Counted from the stretch's first letter, positions 14,977 to 25,300 are shown. The stretch is 32,912 nt of DNA from Deltaproteobacteria bacterium (GCA_025353585.1 JANXOM010000325.1:1-32912); one strand, 5' to 3'. Notes: generated by a model not told the origin, from the sequence alone. Numbers and translations: made by a program.

Positions 14977-15467
14977 GAGGTGACTCCTGTCAGCTGCGCG
15001 CGCAGCCGGGTCTTGAGGCGCGACAGCTTCGTCGCGACGTTCGCTTCCGTGATGCCGAGGACCTCGGCGATCTCCGCGTAGCTCCGGTCTTCGAGATAGA
15101 GCAGCACGAGCGCCCGCGCCATCGGCTCGAGCTCGCGGATCTGCGCGTACAGGGCGCCCGCCCGGTCGTCGGGCTCCGCCGCCGCCTTCGCCGCGAGCCC
15201 GCCCTCGTCGAGCGGAAGCAGCGTGCGGGCACTGCGCGCGCTCCGCAGGTGCGAGATGCCGACGTTGAGCGCGATCCGGTACATCCAGGTCGAGAACTTG
15301 CCGAGCCGCTCGTCGAAGCGCGGGTAGGCGCGCCACAGCTGCGTCGCGATCTCCTGCGCGAGGTCGCGTCGGTCGTCGGCATCGCGCGCGTAGAGCCGCG
15401 CGACCTTCCCCACGATGCCGCCGTGCTGCGCGAGCAGCCGCTCGAACTCGGCGTGGGCGTCAGGCAT
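14973..15467 (-). CDS. ECF-type RNA polymerase sigma factor
   Basis: 164 residues, typical ECF length. Region 2 covers about residues 8-78 (DRRDLAQEIATQLWRAY, KFSTWMYRIALNVGISHLR). Region 4 covers about 104-157 (ELEPMARALVLLYLEDRSY and EVLGITEANVATKLSRLK, the helix-turn-helix that reads the -35 element). It directs RNA polymerase to a specific promoter set, usually in response to envelope or stress signals. The ATG at 15467 gives a compact region 2; longer versions of the frame are antisense to the LOG gene. It is co-translated with the overlapping membrane protein, its likely regulator, and divergent from the LOG-family gene (51 bases). Confidence 0.9.
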   Translation of the reverse strand: MPDAHAEFERLLAQHGGIVGKVARLYARDADDRRDLAQEIATQLWRAYPRFDERLGKFSTWMYRIALNVGISHLRSARSARTLLPLDEGGLAAKAAAEPDDRAGALYAQIRELEPMARALVLLYLEDRSYAEIAEVLGITEANVATKLSRLKTRLRAQLTGVTS

Positions 15468-15518
15468 GGACTCCCGGATGATTCGCCGGCCGCGCCGGAT
15501 CCTGACATCCTCCCGCCC

Positions 15519-16100
15519 ATGAACGTCGGAATCTTCTGCGGCTCGAATCCGGGCACCCGCCCCGCGTATCGCACGGCCGCCGACGCCCTCGGCGAGACCC
15601 TCGCGCGCGCCGGGCACGGCGTCGTCTATGGCGGCGCCGCCGTGGGCCTCATGGGCGCGGTCGCCGATGGCGCCCTGCGCGCGGGCGGGCACGTGGTCGG
15701 CGTCCTGCCCCGGTTCCTCGCCCAGAACGGCCGCGAGCTCGGCCACCCCGGCCTGTCCGAGCTCGTCATCACCGAAACGTTGCACGAGCGCAAGGCCCTC
15801 ATGGCCGCGCGCGCGCAGGCGTTCATCGCGCTCCCCGGCGGCTTCGGCACGCTCGACGAGCTGTTCGAGATCCTGACCTGGGCCCAGCTCGGGCTCCACG
15901 CCTCGCCGATCCTCCTCCTCGACATCGAGGGCTTCTTCGCCCCGCTGCAGGCGATGGTCGATCACATGGTCGAGAGCGGCTTCCTGCGCGCCGCGCACCG
16001 CACGCTCTACGCGCGCGTGGCCACCGTCGCCGAGGTGCCGCTCGCCCTCACCACGTTCTCCGCCGCCCCGCTGCCGCCGAAGTGGGTCGAGCGATCCTAG
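15519..16100 (+). CDS. LOG-family nucleoside 5'-monophosphate phosphoribohydrolase
   Basis: 193 residues, the normal length for the LOG (TIGR00730-type) family. The Rossmann-like start NVGIFCGSNPG is followed by GVVYGGAAVGLMGAVADGA, HERKALM (R91, K92) and the signature ALPGGFGTLDELFE (PGGFGTLDE at 106-114), which form the active site. Family members cleave the N-glycosidic bond of (cytokinin-type) nucleoside monophosphates to release free base; in bacteria the physiological substrate is often plain AMP or a modified base. It is cytoplasmic. Start ATG 15519. It is divergent from the ECF sigma gene and convergent with the lipoprotein at 16147. Confidence 0.9.
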   Translation: MNVGIFCGSNPGTRPAYRTAADALGETLARAGHGVVYGGAAVGLMGAVADGALRAGGHVVGVLPRFLAQNGRELGHPGLSELVITETLHERKALMAARAQAFIALPGGFGTLDELFEILTWAQLGLHASPILLLDIEGFFAPLQAMVDHMVESGFLRAAHRTLYARVATVAEVPLALTTFSAAPLPPKWVERS

Positions 16101-16146
16101 AACGTCAGCTACGCGAGAGGATCCGCTCTGGCGTCGCCTCGCCTCG

Positions 16147-17370
16147 TCACGGGAGCGTCACTTCCTTTGCGTACAGATGCTGGCGGTTGCGTTCACCCGC
16201 CGACTCCGACCACGCGACCACGTAGCGGTCATCTGCGACGTGCACGAAGTCCCACAGTCGAACGACCGGGGTCACCGACGGGTCCGCGAGCGCCTCGGTG
16301 GTGGGCGTCCCGAAGCGAATGGCGCTTCCATCGTCCGCGAACGCAGCGACGCTCACCCCCGAAGCACTCGTCCAGGCGACCGCGCCGCGGCCCGGCGCCG
16401 CGAGCGCGAGCCCGAGTCGACCGTAGGCAACCCCCGTACCGACCGAGGAGACCGCGGCCGCGACGTCCGGGACGCGCGCGATGGCGACGGCTCCGCCGCC
16501 TGCCTCCTCCGCTCGCCAGGCCACGTACGTCGTCGTGCCGTCCGCGCCGAGCACGGGGGTGTCCTCGCTCAGATCGGGGCGGTCTGCGACTTGCTGGATC
16601 GGGGCCACGATACCGGCCGGATCGATCCGGGTTGTCACCAGATCATGGGGCCGCGGGCTTGCGAGCGCATCGATATCGACCGGCCACATTCGCGTCCACG
16701 CGAGGACGATCCCGCCGTCGGGTTCGACGATCGCGGCGACCTGCACCGGACTCGTCTCCGCTCTTGTCCCGACGAGGGTCGGGGGGTCCGCCGACGTACC
16801 TGCCGCGTTCAGAGGGACCACCGCGAGCTCGTGACCGTTACCGTTCGCCCCCGCGTAGCTGGCGACGACGTGCAGCTCGCCTGTGGCGGACGCGAGGATT
16901 CGCTCGTCTTGGAGTCGCCACGCGGGTCCATTGTCGGTGATGGGGACCTCTTGATCCGAGGCGTACGGCAGTCCGTCCACGGCCGAGATCTCACGACGGC
17001 GCGGCCCCTCGTAATCCGCGTAGTGCTGATATGCGACGATCACCCGGTCCCCGACGCGCACGAGGCTCCCCGCACCTCCCGGGCCGATCGTGTCCAGACG
17101 CTCGGGCCCGGCCAGGCGTGCGCCGGCGGGGGTGGTCTTCGTGACCCACAGCTCGTCCTCGAACAGATCCGGCTCCGGAGTCCGTGTGTAGACAAACCAC
17201 ACGTCATCTCCGTCGACGACGACGCGAGCCTCGGCCCGACCGCTGCCGGAGTCCGGCTCGAACGTGTCGCCGGGACGATGCGACGCGCTCGAATCTGCGG
17301 CGGGCTCGGGCGTCGGCGCTGACACGCTACACGCGCTGACGAGCGCGCCCGCGACCGCCACTCGCCACAT
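16147..17370 (-). CDS. Putative lipoprotein with repeated beta-rich segments
   Basis: 407 residues. The signal MWRVAVAGALVSAC gives a lipidated cysteine at C14, followed by a Pro/Ala/Ser/Gly linker. The body has repeated strand patterns (VVVDGDDVWFVYTR, LVRVGDRVIVAYQHY, ELHVVASYAG, GGIVLAWTR, GTTTYVAWRAEE, DRYVVAWSES) spaced about 45-60 residues apart, the look of a beta-propeller. No catalytic motif is visible. It begins 17 bases after the stop of the Ser/Thr kinase gene and is probably the last gene of the sigma-hydrolase-kinase-lipoprotein unit. It may be a periplasmic sensing or binding partner, which is inference. Confidence 0.72.
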   Translation of the reverse strand: MWRVAVAGALVSACSVSAPTPEPAADSSASHRPGDTFEPDSGSGRAEARVVVDGDDVWFVYTRTPEPDLFEDELWVTKTTPAGARLAGPERLDTIGPGGAGSLVRVGDRVIVAYQHYADYEGPRRREISAVDGLPYASDQEVPITDNGPAWRLQDERILASATGELHVVASYAGANGNGHELAVVPLNAAGTSADPPTLVGTRAETSPVQVAAIVEPDGGIVLAWTRMWPVDIDALASPRPHDLVTTRIDPAGIVAPIQQVADRPDLSEDTPVLGADGTTTYVAWRAEEAGGGAVAIARVPDVAAAVSSVGTGVAYGRLGLALAAPGRGAVAWTSASGVSVAAFADDGSAIRFGTPTTEALADPSVTPVVRLWDFVHVADDRYVVAWSESAGERNRQHLYAKEVTLP

Positions 17371-17387
17371 CTCGACACGGTACCCCG

Positions 17388-20093
17388 CTAGGTCGGAGCT
17401 GTCAGCTGCGCGACGAACAGCTGGCTGATCTCCTGCCCGTAGCTGTACGCGTAGCGTGCGCCGCCCGCGTGCAGCACGAACGTGTCCACCGCCTTGAGCC
17501 CCATCAGCGGCGGCGGCACGTCCATGTGGTGCGTCCGCGCCCCCGTCACCGGGTTCACCTGCTCGAGCACGAGCGGCGTCGTCGTCGAGCGGACGACGAT
17601 CGCGTCGGGCGCCGCGAGCCAGCCGCAGACCTCCGCGCTGCCGAGCCCCCCGAGCTTCGAGAGCACCACCCGCGGCGCCGCGCCGGCCGGCGCCAGGTCG
17701 AGCACGTGCAGCGTCCCGCCCGCGTCGATGTACGCGCAGCGCAGCCGCGCCGGATCGAGCGCGAACCGCCCGCCGGCCTCGACGAGCCGCACCGGCGCCG
17801 CGCCCAGCGCGACCCGCCATAGCTGCTCCTCGAACAGCACCACGAGCGCCCGCTCGTCGAGCCAGCGCCCGTACGTCACGAACCCCGGCGTCACGATCGT
17901 CGGCGCGTCGCCCGAGCTCGTCGCGTACACCACGAGCCGCGTCGCCTCGCGCACGTTCGCCGCCACGCGCTGGCCCGACGGCGAGATCGCGATCGGAAAC
18001 CCCGGCCCCACGCGCAGGGCCCGGCCGCCGCCGTACGGCACGAGGTACGCGCCGTTCCCCGCCTCGAGATCGCCAAGCTCGCCGATGACGACCTGCGCGC
18101 CATCGGCCGAGATGTCCGAGACGTACGAGATCTCCGACATCGAGCGATCCCCCTCGCCCGCCATCGCGCGTAGCCGCCACGCATCCGCCGTGACGAGCGC
18201 GCGCCGGTCCGCCGCCACGTCGTGCAGCCGCGTCCGGCCGATCGTCGGCACGGCCACCGCGACCGCCTCACCCGCCAGCGACACGCGAAACAGCGTGTTC
18301 GTCAGGTCATCGCGCGACGCCGTGAACCACAGCGCCTCGCCGCCGGGATCCCACGCGAGCCCCGCGATGCTCGTCCAGCTCTCCGTCAACGCCCGCGTCG
18401 CCTTCGTCCGCACGTCGACGAGCATCAGCGTGCCGCCGTCGTCGTTGGTCTGGGGGTGCTTCAAGTACGCCACGTGCTGCCCGTCCGGCGCCACGCGCGC
18501 GTGCGTGATCCAGCCCGGCTCGGCCACGAGCTCCGTGCCCAGCGGCAGCTCGATCCGGAACCCGTGCGCGCTCCCCCGCACGACCGCGAGCGCGCCCGCC
18601 GGGAAGCGCGCCGCGTCGCCGCTCGGCGGGATCGAGCCCGCCACGCCGCCGTCGAAGGCGAAGTCCGCGTCCTGCACGTCGTCCGCGATCGGCCGCGGCA
18701 CGCCGCCCGCCAGCGAGACCACGGCGAGGTGGCCGCGCGCGCTCTGGTGATCGACGAACCGATGGCCGAGGCTCGCCGCCAGCTCGCCGCGCGCCGAGAC
18801 CGCGAGGACGTCCGCGCTCGGCAGGTCGAGGACCGTGGTCTCCCCCGAGTCCAGATCCACCACGTGCACCTGCACCGGATCGGCATCCCACGCCGCGCCG
18901 TACGCGACGCGGCGGCCGCCGTGCGTGAAGCGCGCCGTGAACACGCGGCCCATGCGATGCGTCAGCGGACGCAGCTTCGCCAGCGGCGCTGGCAGCTCGC
19001 CGTCGCGCCGCGTGCCGAACAGGTACCCGAGCACGCCCGCCGCCGCCGCCGCCGCGCCGCCCGCCAGCACCGCCCGCCGCGAGACCCGCCGCCGCGCGAC
19101 CACCGGCGCCGCCGGCAACGTGACGCGCAGCGCCCACGCGAGATCGACCGCCGTCTGGAACCGATCGCCGGGCTCCTTGGCGAGGCAGCGCTCCACGATC
19201 GGGGCGAGCGCGCCGAGCGCGGCGATCACGGCGGCTGTGGGTTCGTCCCGCAACGTCGCCGACAACCGGTCCGCGTTCGTCGCGCCCGGGAACGCGCGCT
19301 GCCCCGTCACGAGCTCGACCGCGATCGCCCCGACGGCGAACACGTCCGCGCGCGCGTCCGCCGGCGTCCCGCGCGCCTGCTCCGGCGCCATGTAGCCGGC
19401 CGTGCCCTGCACCGTGCCGGGCTCGGTCTCGTCGAGCGCGGCGCCATCGACGTGTTTCGCGAGCCCGAAATCCAGGATGCGCAGCCCGTCGCGCGTCAGC
19501 ACGAGGTTCTCGGGCTTGAGGTCCCGGTGCACCACGCCGCGCGCGTGCGCCGCCGCGACGCCCTCCGCCAGCTCGACGAGCAACGGCCGCGCCCGCGCCA
19601 CGCCGAGCGCCCCGCCCGCGAGCACGCTGCGCAAAGACTCGCCCTCGACGAGCTCCATTGCCACGTAGTGGATCCCGTCGGCCGCCCCGACGTCGTAGAT
19701 CCCGACGACCGCGCGATGCTCGATCGCCGCCGCCGCCCGCGCCTCGCCGGCGAGCCGCTCCGCCTTCGCCGCGGTCCGGTCGTGCAACACCTTGACCGCC
19801 AGCGTCCGCCCGAGCCGCGCATCGCGCGCGCGATAGACCGCGCCCATCCCGCCCGCGCCGATCTGAGCCTCGAGCGCGTACGGCCCGAGCGTCGTGCCCG
19901 CGAGCGAGCCCCACGTCCGCACGGGCGCGTCTCGCACGGCCGCCGCGAGAAGCGCGCTGCAGGTCGCGCACGTCGCCAGGTGGGCCTCGGCGCTCGGCGC
20001 GTCGGCGCGCGCGCCCGCGGCGAGCCCCCCTGCCGCGAGCTCGAGCAGCTCGTCCTCGGTCAGGCACCCTGCCTCGCTCGCCGTCGCGACCAT
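17388..20093 (-). CDS. Ser/Thr protein kinase with zinc-finger-like N-terminus and C-terminal propeller
   Basis: 901 residues. Residues 38-45 (HLATCATC) form an H-x3-C-x2-C motif like the zinc anti-sigma (zf-HC2) domain. The Hanks-type kinase domain spans about 70-330: glycine loop GAGGMG (79-84), K101 in AVKVLH, HRDLKPEN (189-196), DFG (208-210) and APE (236-238). All catalytic residues are present, so it should be active. One membrane segment follows near 340-360 (after RRRVSRR). The remaining ~540 residues are a TolB/WD-like beta-propeller, probably periplasmic, as the sensing part. The ATG at 20093 starts just before the zinc-finger region. It lies 17 bases after the hydrolase gene and downstream of a sigma factor. 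Confidence 0.88.
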   Translation of the reverse strand: MVATASEAGCLTEDELLELAAGGLAAGARADAPSAEAHLATCATCSALLAAAVRDAPVRTWGSLAGTTLGPYALEAQIGAGGMGAVYRARDARLGRTLAVKVLHDRTAAKAERLAGEARAAAAIEHRAVVGIYDVGAADGIHYVAMELVEGESLRSVLAGGALGVARARPLLVELAEGVAAAHARGVVHRDLKPENLVLTRDGLRILDFGLAKHVDGAALDETEPGTVQGTAGYMAPEQARGTPADARADVFAVGAIAVELVTGQRAFPGATNADRLSATLRDEPTAAVIAALGALAPIVERCLAKEPGDRFQTAVDLAWALRVTLPAAPVVARRRVSRRAVLAGGAAAAAAGVLGYLFGTRRDGELPAPLAKLRPLTHRMGRVFTARFTHGGRRVAYGAAWDADPVQVHVVDLDSGETTVLDLPSADVLAVSARGELAASLGHRFVDHQSARGHLAVVSLAGGVPRPIADDVQDADFAFDGGVAGSIPPSGDAARFPAGALAVVRGSAHGFRIELPLGTELVAEPGWITHARVAPDGQHVAYLKHPQTNDDGGTLMLVDVRTKATRALTESWTSIAGLAWDPGGEALWFTASRDDLTNTLFRVSLAGEAVAVAVPTIGRTRLHDVAADRRALVTADAWRLRAMAGEGDRSMSEISYVSDISADGAQVVIGELGDLEAGNGAYLVPYGGGRALRVGPGFPIAISPSGQRVAANVREATRLVVYATSSGDAPTIVTPGFVTYGRWLDERALVVLFEEQLWRVALGAAPVRLVEAGGRFALDPARLRCAYIDAGGTLHVLDLAPAGAAPRVVLSKLGGLGSAEVCGWLAAPDAIVVRSTTTPLVLEQVNPVTGARTHHMDVPPPLMGLKAVDTFVLHAGGARYAYSYGQEISQLFVAQLTAPT

Positions 20094-20110
20094 GGACACG
20101 ATGTACCGTC

Positions 20111-21403
20111 TTAGTGATGCGCGAGCCAGCTCGCCAGCGGCTGCCATGCGCGCGCCGGCGCGCTCGCCCCGAACAGCAGGTCACCGTGGCCGAAGTCGTG
20201 GATGCGCTGGTCGTCGGCGAACCGCTGCACCACGAGCGTCGTGACGTCCGTGGACGAGACCTGCGTCGTCGTGTAGAGGCCGTACGAGCCGACCGCGCCC
20301 GCGGCGCCGATGTAGAGCAGCGGCACGCGGATCCGCCCGAGCGGCGCATCGACGGGCAGCGGCGCCTGACCGCACAGGATCGCGTCGAGATCCGCGGCCT
20401 CGAGCATCGACTGGTGCGGCGGCGCGCCCGCGAACCACTGGTCGGCCGCGAGCTCCGACGTCTCGGCGAGCGCGATCGGGTTGCCGTCGGCGGCGAGCGT
20501 CGGCTGTAGCAGGTGATAGGCGGGCGTGATCGGCGCGAATTCGTACGTCTGGCCGGCGAGCAGCAGCGCGGTGCCGCGGTTCGTGAAGCCATCGAGGAGC
20601 GGCGACGCGTCGGCGGGCGCGGTGCGGTCGAGGTTGCCCGCCGCGATGAAGAAGTCGTTCGGCGAGTCGGTCTGGCCCGCCACGACGGCGGCGTATTCGG
20701 TGGCCGCGTTGGCGCAGCTCGCGGTGCGGAGGTCCGCGTCGGCCGGCGCGTACGCCGCGAGGAAGTCGAGCGACGCCAGCGCGCCCACGTGCCGGTCGGC
20801 GGCCGGGCGCGCGGCCTCCGACGCGGAGTAGGCGTACGCGAGCTCGGCGCCGTGCGAGAAGCCGACGAGCGCGAGCTTGCCGGTCCCGCTGCCATCGGCG
20901 GCGCGCGTCGTGCGCGCGAGGGCGAGCGCGGCGCGGATGTCCCCGAGCTCCTGCGCGACGCCCATCGTGGCGTAATCGGAGGTGTCGCCGTCGGTCGGGG
21001 TGAGCGCCCAGCGGCGGTCGACGCCCCACACGTCCACGTCGTGCGCGGCGAGGTCCGGCGCGAGGCCGGGCGCGGGCGAGGCGGGCGTGCCGAGCGTGGG
21101 CGCGAAGTCGGTGAGGAAGTTCGCGAAGTCGCCGTGGAGCAGCATCGCGGCGTGGGCGGCGTGGCGCGGCACGAACGGCGCGAGCTCGCGGACGATGCGG
21201 TGCACGCGGATCGCGGCGTTCGCCGAGCGGCCGACCGGCACGACCAGCGAGTAGTGGTAGACGTCGCCGGTGACGTGCTCCCGATGGAACGCGACGGTCA
21301 CGGCCTGCGTCGCGGCCGACTCCGCCGCCGGATCGCCCCCGTCGAGCGCCGCATCGGTGACGCAGCCCGCGAGACACACAAGGACCAGAGCAAATCGAAA
21401 CAT
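20111..21403 (-). CDS. Putative lipoprotein alpha/beta hydrolase
   Basis: 430 residues. The signal MFRFALVLVCLAGC gives a lipidated cysteine at C14. The body shows an alpha/beta-hydrolase pattern: AAMLLHGDFANF, then LALVGFSHGAELAYAY with the GxSxG nucleophile elbow GFSHG (181-185, S183). A late IRVPLLYIGAAGAVG strand comes before IHDFGHGDLLFG, whose histidine fits the catalytic position. It is probably a cell-envelope esterase or lipase-like enzyme; the substrate is unknown. It sits between the myxococcal-type sigma factor (61 bases upstream) and the kinase (17 bases downstream), so it is likely co-transcribed with them. Confidence 0.78.
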   Translation of the reverse strand: MFRFALVLVCLAGCVTDAALDGGDPAAESAATQAVTVAFHREHVTGDVYHYSLVVPVGRSANAAIRVHRIVRELAPFVPRHAAHAAMLLHGDFANFLTDFAPTLGTPASPAPGLAPDLAAHDVDVWGVDRRWALTPTDGDTSDYATMGVAQELGDIRAALALARTTRAADGSGTGKLALVGFSHGAELAYAYSASEAARPAADRHVGALASLDFLAAYAPADADLRTASCANAATEYAAVVAGQTDSPNDFFIAAGNLDRTAPADASPLLDGFTNRGTALLLAGQTYEFAPITPAYHLLQPTLAADGNPIALAETSELAADQWFAGAPPHQSMLEAADLDAILCGQAPLPVDAPLGRIRVPLLYIGAAGAVGSYGLYTTTQVSSTDVTTLVVQRFADDQRIHDFGHGDLLFGASAPARAWQPLASWLAHH

Positions 21404-21464
21404 GGATAGCCTCCATGGGTTCGGCACGGCGCCGGTCGCCGCTTGCAAACAAACCTGAAGGTTT

Positions 21465-22259
21465 CTACTGGAGCAGCCGCGCGACGCTCAGATCGAGCCC
21501 GCTCTGCACCATCCGCGCGACGCTGTCCGCGGTGGCGGCGGTCACGGCGAGCCGGGCCGCGAGCTCCGCGCGGGCGCCGCTCCCGACCTCCTCGAGCGCG
21601 GCCGTGATCCACCGCGACGCCGTCGACTCGTGCACGCGATAGAGCCGGCCGATCTGCGCGAGCTCGAGCCCGTCGACAAAGCGCAGCCGCAACACGGCCC
21701 GGGCGCGGTCGGCGAGGCGCGCCAGCGCGGCCGCCAGCGCGGCGCGAAACTCGGCGCGATAGAGCCCCTTGAGGTGCCGCAGCTCCGGATCGGGCTCGCG
21801 GTCCACGACGTCGGCGAGCACGTCGTCGGGGGCCGCCCCGCTCGCCGCATCCGGGCGGGCGTCTCGCTTCGCGTTGATCGCCAGCCGCCGCGCCGCGATC
21901 GCGACCCACGCGCGCAGCGGCCCTGCCCCGCGATACGTGCGGATCCGCGGCGCGCCGTCCTCGCCGACCACGAGCCGCACCCGCGTGCGCTGACGCACTT
22001 CGTCGACGAACGCCGCGTCGCCGTCGATGGCCCGGACCGCCGCCGCGACGTCGGCCGCCACGTGCGCGTCGAAGCGCCGGACCGCGATCGGGTCACCTTG
22101 CCCCACGCCGTACGCGAGTGCGAGATCTCCCGCGTGCGCCGCGGAGGCGCCCGCGACGAGGGCGGCGCGCACGTGCGCCAGCGCGTCTACGAGCTTCCCC
22201 TTCGTCCACCCCGCGGTGACGGCGCGGACCGCCTCGCTCCACGGTTCCTCGCCGGTCAT
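21465..22259 (-). CDS. Sigma-70-like factor of the myxococcal type
   Basis: 264 residues, longer than an ordinary ECF factor. The C-terminal third is a clear region 4: ALARLADRARAVLRLRFVDG and ELAQIGRLYRVHESTASRWI, a helix-turn-helix. Upstream, APRIRTYRGAGPLRAWVAIA and ARRLAINAKRD correspond to region 2. The layout fits the Myxococcales-restricted sigma-70 family (TIGR03001-like), known beside Ser/Thr kinases; family naming is from memory. GTG 22262 or ATG 22259 could start it; ATG is reported. It heads the leftward unit with hydrolase, kinase and lipoprotein and is divergent from the hybrid histidine kinase. Confidence 0.8.
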   Translation of the reverse strand: MTGEEPWSEAVRAVTAGWTKGKLVDALAHVRAALVAGASAAHAGDLALAYGVGQGDPIAVRRFDAHVAADVAAAVRAIDGDAAFVDEVRQRTRVRLVVGEDGAPRIRTYRGAGPLRAWVAIAARRLAINAKRDARPDAASGAAPDDVLADVVDREPDPELRHLKGLYRAEFRAALAAALARLADRARAVLRLRFVDGLELAQIGRLYRVHESTASRWITAALEEVGSGARAELAARLAVTAATADSVARMVQSGLDLSVARLLQ

Positions 22260-22318
22260 CACGATGTGATTTTACACGGCCTACGAAATCCGTCGGGGCG
22301 GCCGAACCAGGTTGTATC
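22260..22318. promoter_or_regulatory. Divergent control region between sigma factor and hybrid kinase
   Basis: 59 bases between the two starts. They include the AT-rich patch GTGATTTTACAC (22266-22277), which is unusual for this DNA and has GTG/CAC symmetry. Read leftward it contains TAAAAT, a possible -10 element for the sigma-factor gene. No matching -35 was found, and an alternative sigma factor may be used. Confidence 0.3.
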
Positions 22319-25300
22319 GTGGTGGTCGTGGTGCGGTCGGTCCTCGTCGCGTGCGCGTTGCTGCTTCGCGCAAATCTAGCCACGGCCGATCCGCCGGGCC
22401 GCCACTCGTTCCGGAGCTTCGGCAGCGAGCAGGGCCTCGAGAACCTCGCGATCAATCGCATCGCGCAGACGCTCGATGGCGTGCTGTGGGTCGGCACGGA
22501 CGACGGGCTCTACAGCTACGACGGGACGCACTTCGGCCGCATCGACGTGCAGGCCGGCCTCCCGACGAACCAGGTGCTGACGATCCTCGCGAACCACCGC
22601 GGCCTGTGGGTCGGTACCGAGACGGGCCTCGCGCTCGTCGACCGCGGTCGCGTCACGATCCGCGCCGCCCCCGGCCTCCCGGCCGCGCAGGTCAACGAGC
22701 TCGCCACGGGCCCCGACGACTCGCTGTGGGTCGCGACGGATGTCGGCCTCTTCCACGAGGTGGGCGGCACCTTCGCGCTCGCGCCCGGCTGGCCCGGCGG
22801 CGAGGCTGGCGCGATCTGGATCGCCCCGGACGGCGAGATCGTCGCCGGGCGGGGCCGAGATCTCGTCACCGAGATCGGCGGCGCGTGGACGATCGCGGGC
22901 AGCGAGCGCGGGTTCGGCCACGACAAGATCGACGCGATCGCGGAAACGCCCGACGGGATCCTGTGGGTCCGCTCGGCGCGCCTCCTCTGGGCGTGCGACG
23001 CGCAGGCCCACGCGTGCACCGACCAGTCGAGCGCCGTCCCCGATGCCGCGGAGCAGGGCCGCCTCTTCGTCGACCACGCCGGTACGCTGTGGGTCACCAC
23101 GCGCCGCGGCGTCGCGCACCGCCTCGACCCGACGCACTGGGAGCGGCTCGGCGCCGAGGACGGCCTCCCCGCGCGGTCCGTGATGAGCGTGTTCGAGGAC
23201 CGCGAGGGCTCGCTGTGGCTCGCCGCCGACCAGCTCTACTTGCTCCTCGGGCGCGGCCTGTGGCGCTCGTACGACGCCCAGACGCAATTCCCCGCGGACA
23301 CCGCGTGGACCGTCATGCGCGACACCCACCACACGCTGTGGACGGGGACCAACCGCGGCGTGGTCGAGGCCCATGGCGACACGTGGCGCACCTTCCCCGG
23401 CACCGAGCCATACACCGTCAATGCGCTCGTCCAGGTCGGCGAGCTGCTCTACGCCGCCGGCACCGAGGCGCGCGTGATGCGGCTCGACCCGGCCCACCGC
23501 ACGATGAGCATCATCGGGCCGCCGCCGGCGTACGACAGCGACACGATCAACACGCTCCTCGCGGACGGGCCGACGCTGTGGATCGGCACGCTCAAGGGGG
23601 GGCTCCTCCGCATGGACGTCGTGGACGGAGCGCCGGTGTGGCGCCGCGAGGAGCTGCCGGGTGGAACGCCGCGCGAGGACATCAACCAGGTGATCCTCGA
23701 CCGCCAGCATCGTGTCTGGGCCGCCGGCAGCGCGGGCCTCGCGATGCGCGACGAGCACGGGACGTGGCATCGCATCACCGAGCGCGACGGGCTCGCGGCG
23801 CGGCCGGTGAGCTATCTCGTCGAGCGCGCGTCGGGCGAGATCTGCCTCGCGTACACCGAGGCGTTCGGCTTGACGTGCATGACGTACGGGGACGGGCCGC
23901 GCGCGCTCCATCACCTCACGCGGGCGGGCGGGCTGACGAGCGACAAGATCTACATCCTCGGCGAGGACCGCGCCGGGCGCCTCTACGTGGGCGCGGGCGT
24001 CGGCGTGGACGTCGTCGACCGCGTCGGGATCGAGCACTTCTCCACGATGACGGGGCTCGTCGGCGACGACACGGCCGCGCGCGCATTCTGGGCCGACGCC
24101 GATGGCGACGTGCTGATCGGGACCACGCGCGGCCTCGGCCGGTTCGCCGGCGCGCGCTACCCCGGTCCGCCGGCGCCGGTCACGCCGGTCATCCTCGCGA
24201 GCCAGCTCGGCGGCGCCACGGCGGGCCTCGATCAACCGCTCGCCGCGCCCACCTCCGGCGAGGCCGACCTCGACGTTCACTTCGCCACGCCGACCTTCGC
24301 GAACCGCAGCCGCCTCGAGCAGGAGACGCGCCTCGCGCCGCTCGAGTCCGACTGGCGGACGACCACCATCGACGAGGCCCGCTACACGCAGCTCCCACCG
24401 GGCGACTACCGGTTCGAGACGCGCTCGCGCCTCGCCCCTGGTGCGTACGGGCAACCGACAAGCATCGCGTTCACCATCGCGCCGGCGTGGTGGCAGACGC
24501 GGTGGTTCCGGTTGCTCGTCGCCCTGCTCGTCGTCGCGCTCGTCGTGCGGGCGGTCGCGTGGCGCACGCGTGCGTTCACTGCGCGCGCGGCGAAGCGCGA
24601 CCTCGAGCGCTCCGAGGCGAGCTTCCGAGCGCTGATCGAGGAGTCACCCGACGCCGTGTTCGTCCACCGCGCCGGCGTCATCGTGTACGCCAACGCCCGG
24701 ACGGCGGCGTACCTCGGCTACGACGCCGCGGAGCTCCTCGGGCGCTCGCTGATGGAGGTGGTCGATCCCGAGGAGCACGAGGCCGTCGCGGAGCGCTCGA
24801 GCATGCTGATGGCAACGGGCAAGCCGCTCGAGGCGCGCGAGGTCGAGATGGTGCGCAAGGACGGCTCGCAGCTCTTCGTCGAGGTGTCCTCGCTCAAGGT
24901 CGACTTCGGCGGCAGCCCGGCGCTGCTCTCGATCGCGCGCGACTGCACCGAGCGCAAGGCGCTGGAGGCGCGGCTGATGGCGTCTGATCGCATGGCCTCG
25001 ATCGGCACGCTCGCGGCCGGCATCGCCCACGAGATCAACAATCCGCTGGCGTACCTGCAGGCGAACCTCGCGCTGATCACCGAGGAGCTCGAGCACGCGG
25101 CGGGCGGCGTGTCCCCGTCGCTGCGCGGCGCCGTGGCCGACGCGACGGAGGGCGCGAACCGCGTGCAGAACATCGTCCAGGGCGTCAAGACCTTCTCCCG
25201 GGTCGAGGCGAGCCAGCAGCGGCCGATCGACGTGCAGCGCGCTCTCGAGCTCGCGCTCCGCATGACCTCGAACGAGCTGCGCCATCGCTGCAAGCTCGTC

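Noticed and set aside
18222..20114. 630-codon + strand frame opposite the Ser/Thr kinase
   Set aside because: Composition is Arg/His/Ala-rich without motifs, whereas the - strand has complete kinase motifs.
21451..21464. AAACCTGAAGGTTT palindrome between the sigma factor and hydrolase genes
   Set aside because: A two-base loop cannot form an RNA hairpin; 14 bases of symmetry alone is too little to call an operator.
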